From Agromyces rhizosphaerae (GTDB lineage Bacteria; Actinomycetota; Actinomycetes; Actinomycetales; Microbacteriaceae), in contig NZ_BSDP01000001.1 in the NCBI RefSeq assembly GCF_027925245.1, forward strand, positions 2,294,001 through 2,358,000: a stretch of DNA of 64,000 bases, given 5' to 3'. Every line of letters starts with the position of its first letter. Within the stretch, counting starts at the first letter, position 1. Of this stretch, positions 59,053-64,000 are shown in pieces. Under the pieces are notes generated by a model. That model did not search any database. It saw only the letters and a list, made by a program, of their open reading frames with translations, and had not been told where the DNA came from. Both the position numbers and the translations under genes were made by a program.

Positions 59053-60375
59053 GTGTTCAACGCCATCGGGCGGATCTTCCGCACGCCGGATCTTCGCAGG
59101 AAGATCGGCTTCACCCTGGGGATCATCGCCCTGTTCCGGCTCGGCTCGTTCATCCCGGCGCCGTTCGTCGACTTCGGCAACGTCCAGGCGTGCCTCGCAG
59201 CCAACCAGGGCACGTCCGGCCTCTACGAGCTGGTCAACGTCTTCTCCGGCGGCGCGCTGCTCCAGCTGTCGATCTTCGCGCTCGGCATCATGCCGTACAT
59301 CACCGCGTCGATCATCACGCAGCTGCTGCGCGTCGTCATCCCGCACTTCGAGACCCTGTACAAGGAGGGCCAGGCCGGCCAGGCCCGCCTGACCCAGTAC
59401 ACGCGGTACCTCACCATCGCGCTTGCCGTGCTCCAGTCGACGACGCTGATCACGGTCGCTCGCAGCGGCGCGCTGTTCAACACGAACCCGATCGCCGAGT
59501 GCTCACAGCTGCTCACCAACGACGCCTGGTACGCGGTGATGCTCATGGTCATCACCATGACCGCCGGCACCGGCCTCATCATGTGGCTGGGCGAGCTCAT
59601 CACCGAGCGCGGCATCGGCAACGGCATGTCGCTGCTCATCTTCACGTCGATCGCGGCGACCTTCCCCGGCTCGCTCTGGGCCATCGGCGTCGCACGCGGC
59701 TGGGACATCTTCGCGCTCGTGCTCGTCGTGGGCATCGCGATCGTCGTCGCCGTCGTCTTCGTCGAGCAGTCGCAGCGCCGCATCCCGGTGCAGTACGCCA
59801 AGCGCATGGTCGGCCGACGCACCTACGGCGGCAACAACACCTACATCCCGATCAAGGTGAACATGGCCGGCGTCGTGCCCGTCATCTTCGCCTCGTCGCT
59901 GCTGTACCTGCCGGCCCTGATCGCGCAGTTCAACCAGCCGCAGCCGGGCGAGGAGCCCGCGGCGTGGGTGGTCTGGATCCAGAACTACCTCGTCAATGGC
60001 GACCACCCGCTGTACATGCTGATGTACTTCCTGCTCATCGTGGGCTTCACCTACTTCTACGTGGCGATCACCTTCAACCCGGAGGACGTCGCGGAGAACA
60101 TGAAGAAGTACGGCGGGTTCATCCCCGGCATCCGCGCCGGCCGTCCGACGGCCGAGTACCTCGACTACGTCCTGACGCGCGTCACGCTGCCCGGCTCGGT
60201 GTACCTCGGCATCGTCGCGCTCATCCCGCTCATCGCGCTCGGACTCGTCGGCGCGAACGCGAACTTCCCGTTCGGCGGCGCGTCCATCCTCATCATCGTG
60301 GGCGTCGGACTCGAGACCGTGAAGCAGATCGACGCGCAGCTGCAGCAGCGCCACTACGAAGGGCTCCTCCGATGA
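59053..60375 (+). CDS. secY: Sec translocase channel subunit SecY
   Basis: The 440-aa protein has ten membrane segments. TM1 begins [20 protein letters not shown]. The plug region follows ([20 protein letters not shown]), and the cytoplasmic loops used by SecA and the ribosome contain [20 protein letters not shown] and [23 protein letters not shown] 59053 lies behind AGGAGG. adk overlaps its end by four bases. Confidence 0.97.
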   Translation: MFNAIGRIFRTPDLRRKIGFTLGIIALFRLGSFIPAPFVDFGNVQACLAANQGTSGLYELVNVFSGGALLQLSIFALGIMPYITASIITQLLRVVIPHFETLYKEGQAGQARLTQYTRYLTIALAVLQSTTLITVARSGALFNTNPIAECSQLLTNDAWYAVMLMVITMTAGTGLIMWLGELITERGIGNGMSLLIFTSIAATFPGSLWAIGVARGWDIFALVLVVGIAIVVAVVFVEQSQRRIPVQYAKRMVGRRTYGGNNTYIPIKVNMAGVVPVIFASSLLYLPALIAQFNQPQPGEEPAAWVVWIQNYLVNGDHPLYMLMYFLLIVGFTYFYVAITFNPEDVAENMKKYGGFIPGIRAGRPTAEYLDYVLTRVTLPGSVYLGIVALIPLIALGLVGANANFPFGGASILIIVGVGLETVKQIDAQLQQRHYEGLLR

Positions 60376-60974
60376 CCCGCCTCCTCCTGATCGGCCCGCC
60401 CGGCGCGGGCAAGGGCACCCAGGCCGCACGCCTGGCCCAGGCCTACGACGTGCCGGCGGTCTCCACCGGAGACATCTTCCGCGCGAACGTCCAGGGCGGC
60501 ACCACGCTCGGCCTCGAGGCCAAGGCGTACATGGACCGCGGCGAGTACGTGCCCGACTCGCTCACCAACGCGATCGTCCACGACCGGCTGCAGCACGCGG
60601 ACGCGACGACCGGGTTTCTGCTCGACGGCTACCCGCGCACGATCGAGCAGGTGCACGAGCTCGACCGCATCCTCCAGGAGGACGGCACCGCGCTCGACGC
60701 CGTCATCCAGCTCGTGGCCGACACCGACGAGGTCGTCGCGCGACTGCTGAAGCGCGCCGCCGAGCAGGGGCGGTCGGATGACACGGAGGACGTCATCCGC
60801 CACCGCATGGCGCTCTACGCCGAGCAGACCGCACCGCTGGTCGAGGTCTACGGCGAGCGCGGGCTCGTCGTCGAGATCGACGGGCTCGGCGCGGTCGAGG
60901 ACGTCACCGAGCGCATCCTCGACGCGATGGCCGCGCGCGGGCTGCGCGCGGTGGCATCCGTCGACGACGCCTGA
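60372..60974 (+). CDS. adk: Adenylate kinase
   Basis: The 200-aa enzyme (ATP + AMP to 2 ADP) has P-loop [23 protein letters not shown] site [10 protein letters not shown] and [12 protein letters not shown]. The LID is the short form without zinc cysteines ([19 protein letters not shown]). ATGA overlap with secY; map starts five bases after its stop. The last ten residues ([11 protein letters not shown]) extend past the usual end. Confidence 0.96.
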   Translation: MTRLLLIGPPGAGKGTQAARLAQAYDVPAVSTGDIFRANVQGGTTLGLEAKAYMDRGEYVPDSLTNAIVHDRLQHADATTGFLLDGYPRTIEQVHELDRILQEDGTALDAVIQLVADTDEVVARLLKRAAEQGRSDDTEDVIRHRMALYAEQTAPLVEVYGERGLVVEIDGLGAVEDVTERILDAMAARGLRAVASVDDA

Positions 60975-60979
60975 GCGAC

Positions 60980-61807
60980 GTGTTCAAGCGCTCGATCTAC
61001 AAGACGCCCGAGCAGCTGCGCGCGATGCGCGCTCCCGGCGAGGCGACGCGGGCGGCGCTCGCAGCCGCACGCGCGGCGATCCGCCCCGGCGTCACGCCGA
61101 TCGAGCTCGACGCGATCGCCGAGGCGGTCATCCACGAGCACGGCGGGGAGTCGAACTTCAAGCTCGTCCCCGGCTACCGGCACACGCTCTGCGTGTCGGT
61201 GAACGACGAGGTCGTGCACGGCATCCCCGGCAGCCGCCCGTTCGCCCCCGGTGACATCGTCTCGGTCGACGGCGGAGCGCAGATCGACGGCTGGAACGGC
61301 GACTCGGCGTTCACCGTGGTGATCGACGACCCCGGGAACGCCGAGCTCGTCGCCGCCCGGCGCGAGCTCTCCGAGGTCACCGAGTCCGCCCTCTGGCGCG
61401 GCGTCGCGGCCCTCGCGAGCGCGCGTCACCTGAACGAGGTGGGCGCGGCGATCCAGGAGCACGTCGAGTCCCGCGGCCGCTGGGGCATCCTCACCGACTA
61501 CGTCGGCCACGGCATCGGCCGCACGATGCACGAGGAGCCGCCGGTGTTCAACTATCGCGTGCGTCCGCGGGGGCCCGAGGTGCGTCCCGGCCTCGTCGTC
61601 GCGATCGAACCGATGATCGTCGCGGGCTCCATCGACACCGTCGTGCACGACGACGAGTGGACCGTCGCGACGGCCGACGGCGCCGACGCGGCCCACTGGG
61701 AGCACTCGATCGCCGTGCACGAGGACGGCGTCTGGGTGCTCACGGCGGCCGACGGCGGCGCGGCCGGGCTGGCCCCGCACGGCATCGTGCCGGCCCCGCC
61801 GCGCTGA
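60980..61807 (+). CDS. map: Type I methionine aminopeptidase
   Basis: The 275-aa metalloprotease has all five metal ligands in place: VSVDGGAQIDGWNGDSAFTV (two Asp), YVGHGIGRTMHE (His), VVAIEPMIVAG (Glu) and WEHSIAVHEDG (Glu). It removes the initiator methionine. GTG 60980 is the start. In many Actinobacteria infA-rpmJ-rpsM follow; here the next gene faces the other way and the alpha-operon genes are absent. Confidence 0.96.
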   Translation: MFKRSIYKTPEQLRAMRAPGEATRAALAAARAAIRPGVTPIELDAIAEAVIHEHGGESNFKLVPGYRHTLCVSVNDEVVHGIPGSRPFAPGDIVSVDGGAQIDGWNGDSAFTVVIDDPGNAELVAARRELSEVTESALWRGVAALASARHLNEVGAAIQEHVESRGRWGILTDYVGHGIGRTMHEEPPVFNYRVRPRGPEVRPGLVVAIEPMIVAGSIDTVVHDDEWTVATADGADAAHWEHSIAVHEDGVWVLTAADGGAAGLAPHGIVPAPPR

Positions 61808-61834
61808 TCGGGCGGATGCCCCGGGCCCACGCGC

Positions 61835-63733
61835 TCAGGACTCCATGACGTGCGACAGCGCGTCGATGAACGACGGGAAGTCCGTCGACGCGGCGACGAG
61901 CTCGCGCACGTGGTCGGGCTCCGAGAACACCTCGACGAACTGGTCGAACACGCGCTGGAACGCGGCGCGCCCCTCCTCGCTGAACGCGATCAGCGCCACC
62001 ACCTGCACGGCCTCGTCGCCCCAGCGCAGCGGCGAGGGACTCACCACGATCGAGATGGCCGTGCGGCGCGCGGTCATCGCCATGGCGTGCGGCACCGCGA
62101 GGTGCTCGGTGAACGCGGTGGACGACAGCCGCTCGCGCTCGAGCGCGCCCTCGACGTACGCGTCGTCGATGAGGCCCTGCGCGACCATCTCGCGCCCGAG
62201 CTCGCGGATGATCCCCTCGGGGCCGACGTCGGGCGCGCTGCGCCGGAACAGCGCTGGATCGAAGTACTCGAGCAGCTCCGTCGCGATGCGACCGCGCCGG
62301 CGCGCGCGACGCGCCTGCCCGATGCCCGTGCGCACGAGGTCGAGGTCGTCGTCGCGCACGAACGGCGTGACCACGATCGTGCGGTCGTCGGGCCGGGGGC
62401 CGGGCATGGTCGTGACGACGATCTCGCCCGACAGCGCGGCCCAGTCGACGTCGCTGCGCGTGATCACGTCGACGATCCTGGCGTCGTCGGCGAGCACCCC
62501 GCGGATGCGGCGGAGCGCGCTCAGGTGCAGGTCCTGGTAGGCGGGGACGACGACCGACACGTCGACGCGGTCGCCGCCGGCGGTGGCGTCCTCGAGCCTG
62601 GCGCCGACGTGCATCGCGATGTAGGCGATCTCGTCCTCGTTGACGTCGATGCCCTCCTCGCGCTGGAGCTCGCCCGCGATGAACACCGCGAGCTCGTAGA
62701 TCATCGGGTACGACGACTTCAGCGACCCGGCGACGGGGTTGCGCGCGTACGACTGCTCGCCCGCGCGCGCGACGAGGTGCTGCACGTGCATCGCCAGCCG
62801 GCCGAGGAACTCCTCGTCGTCGAGGTCGACGAGATACCTGCGCGTGGCCTCCAGCACGATGCGACGCACCGACTCCAGGCGCTCGCGGTCGACGTAGCGC
62901 TCCAGGTCCGCGGCCGGCCCGGCGACCGGGGTCGCCGCACGCGTGGCGATGAGCGAGGCGAGGTAGCGCACGTCCGCCTCGCCGAGGTCGATGCCGAAGT
63001 GCGCCGGCACGAGTTCGCGCAGGATCGCCGCCAGCGGGGCGGTCTCGGCCGTCTCCGGCACGTCGGGCTCGGCCAGCACGTGGTCGCGCGTGATCCGGTC
63101 GACCGCGACGGCGACGTGCAGGAGCACGTTGCTCAGGCCGTAGTCGTTGACGAGGTAGCCCGACTCGGTGAGCCGCTCGAGCAGGGCGGTCTTGAAGTCG
63201 GCCAGGCGGTCGGTGGCGAACGCCTCCTGCAGGTGCTCGACCTCGAGCATGCCGCGGCTCGACTCCTCGCGGAAGAGCGTGCCGAGCATGCGCCTGCGTG
63301 CGGTCTCGGTGCCCGTGACGCGCACGGCGTCGCCGTGCCGCTCGAGGCGCAGGCCCGACCCCTGCAGGCGCGCGCGGGCGTGCGCGAGGTCGGCCTCGAT
63401 CGTGGACTCGCTCACGAAGAGCCCGGCCGCGAGGTCGTGCACCCCGACCGGGTCGTGCGCGTCGACGAGACGGCGCAGCACGCGGCCGCGGCGCGCGCGG
63501 GGGGAGTCGGCGGGGTCGCGCTCGAGTTCGCGGTAGCGCGCGAGCGCGGCGGCGTCGACGCGATAGCCGCTCGGGCCCGAGACGATGACCGGGGCATCCG
63601 CCGCGCCGTTCGTCGCCGCCACGTAGTTGCGCACCGTGCGCGGCGTGACCCCGAGGCGGTCGGCGAGCTCGCCCGCGGTGAGCGTGCCGCCGCGCTCCAG
63701 CAGCGCGAGCATGCGCTCCTGCCGCTCGACCAC
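61835..63733 (-). CDS. PRD-containing PTS transcriptional regulator (BglG/MtlR-type) with EIIA domain
   Basis: The 632-aa protein has two N-terminal HTH modules (LTAGELADRLGVTPRTVRNY, residues about 15-50; FVSESTIEADLAHARARLQG near 105), two PRD domains (about 170-385, with LLHVAVAVDRI and YIAMHVGARLE histidines), an EIIB-like stretch with no cysteine, and a C-terminal EIIA of fructose/mannitol type (EHLAVPHAMAM carries the phospho-His). The protein senses PTS phosphorylation and activates or antiterminates a sugar operon. GTG 63733 follows GGAGGAGG. It is divergent from what seems to be a PTS EIIB gene, its likely target. Confidence 0.88.
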   Translation of the reverse strand: MVERQERMLALLERGGTLTAGELADRLGVTPRTVRNYVAATNGAADAPVIVSGPSGYRVDAAALARYRELERDPADSPRARRGRVLRRLVDAHDPVGVHDLAAGLFVSESTIEADLAHARARLQGSGLRLERHGDAVRVTGTETARRRMLGTLFREESSRGMLEVEHLQEAFATDRLADFKTALLERLTESGYLVNDYGLSNVLLHVAVAVDRITRDHVLAEPDVPETAETAPLAAILRELVPAHFGIDLGEADVRYLASLIATRAATPVAGPAADLERYVDRERLESVRRIVLEATRRYLVDLDDEEFLGRLAMHVQHLVARAGEQSYARNPVAGSLKSSYPMIYELAVFIAGELQREEGIDVNEDEIAYIAMHVGARLEDATAGGDRVDVSVVVPAYQDLHLSALRRIRGVLADDARIVDVITRSDVDWAALSGEIVVTTMPGPRPDDRTIVVTPFVRDDDLDLVRTGIGQARRARRRGRIATELLEYFDPALFRRSAPDVGPEGIIRELGREMVAQGLIDDAYVEGALERERLSSTAFTEHLAVPHAMAMTARRTAISIVVSPSPLRWGDEAVQVVALIAFSEEGRAAFQRVFDQFVEVFSEPDHVRELVAASTDFPSFIDALSHVMES

Positions 63734-63964
63734 GGCCCCTCCTCCCGCGTGCGACGGCCCGGCGGCGTCGCACGTCCCATGCCGAGTCAACCACCTCGGA
63801 GCGTCGCGCGGGTCCCGGCGGACGGGATTTCCGGGGATGCGGAAACAGGTCTGGTGGTGACGGCGGGTGCGTGCTCGCCACACTGGTGACACGCACCGCC
63901 GGACGATCGGCGGAGCGGTCGGCCCCTTGGGGGGCCGGCACCGACTTGGGAATCACGGGAGACG
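63734..63964. promoter_or_regulatory. Divergent control region between PTS regulator and PTS EIIB gene
   Basis: No gene. It includes GGGATTTCCGGGGATGCGGAAAC (63823-63845 region), an imperfect TTCCG/CGGAA dyad, and a longer inverted repeat at 63861-63901. One or both could be an operator for the divergent regulator. Confidence 0.4.
63861..63901. promoter_or_regulatory. Inverted repeat, possible operator or antiterminator site
   Basis: Arms CGGCGGGTGCGTG (63861-63873) and CACGCACCGCCG (63890-63901) pair with a one-base bulge around a 16-base loop. It lies about 65-75 bases before the EIIB start, where a PRD regulator or its RNA target could act. Confidence 0.4.
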
Positions 63965-63976
63965 GTGAGCGGATCG

Positions 63977-64000
63977 ATGAGGATCCTGGTGGTGTGCGGC
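63977..64000 (+). CDS. PTS system EIIB component, N-terminal fragment (runs off window)
   Basis: Only eight residues are visible from ATG 63977 (MRILVVCG), or twelve from GTG 63965. The pattern of a short beta strand followed by a Cys near residue 7 is the start of lactose/ascorbate-type EIIB proteins, in which that Cys is phosphorylated. The divergent PRD regulator supports the reading. The call is tentative because so little is present. Confidence 0.45.

Overview
The window looks like chromosome from a high-GC (roughly 70%) Gram-positive actinobacterium, most likely family Microbacteriaceae. This rests on the near-exclusive G/C third codon positions, the many GTG and TTG starts, the TAGNNT-type -10 boxes close to start codons, the EF-Tu and RpoB sequences, and the Ku plus three-domain LigD end-joining pair. 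The family placement is inference; no database search was possible.

Layout. (1) 1-5418 is a decaying polymorphic-toxin (RHS/YD-repeat) locus. It holds an N-terminal fragment with an in-frame stop, a complete-looking IS3-family element, the C-terminal RHS core with a Hint domain and a nuclease-like toxin tip, a candidate immunity gene, and a second nearly identical Hint copy fused to an unrelated signal-peptide segment. (2) 5508-20293 is a housekeeping and accessory stretch: Ku/LigD, an amidotransferase with a LysR-like binding protein, DUF5997, an esterase, a Nudix-like protein, a GNAT, a DEAD-box helicase, a SprT-like metalloprotease, the 5-oxoprolinase genes pxpABC and a tandem pair of spermidine-synthase-like proteins. 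(3) 20361-28065 is the rpoB-rpoC operon with a near-consensus promoter and a strong terminator. (4) 28134-40557 is a type VII secretion (ESX/T7SS)-like cluster between rpoC and rpsL. It has an RDD-FHA protein, an EssC/EccC-like triple ATPase with an N-terminal FHA domain, two small ESX-like proteins, one larger putative substrate and several membrane or unknown proteins. No EccB, EccD, EccE or mycosin gene is visible. (5) 41306-45956 is the str operon, rpsL-rpsG-fusA-tuf. (6) 46012-48743 holds an acyltransferase and a MurE-like ligase. (7) 49200-61807 is the S10-spc ribosomal-protein run, rpsJ through secY-adk-map, lacking rpsN between rplE and rpsH. (8) 61835-64000 is a PRD-type PTS regulator diverging from what appears to be the start of a PTS EIIB gene.

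The most notable features are the T7SS-like cluster with T7SSb-style architecture in an actinobacterium, the IS-associated internal deletion and Hint shuffling in the toxin locus, the very consistent leaderless promoter grammar (-10 box, 6-8 nt, start codon), an L15 with a long repetitive Lys/Ala/Pro tail, and a recurring GGATGCC/GGCATCC heptamer that also forms the stems of several intergenic hairpins. No tRNA, rRNA or CRISPR array was seen.
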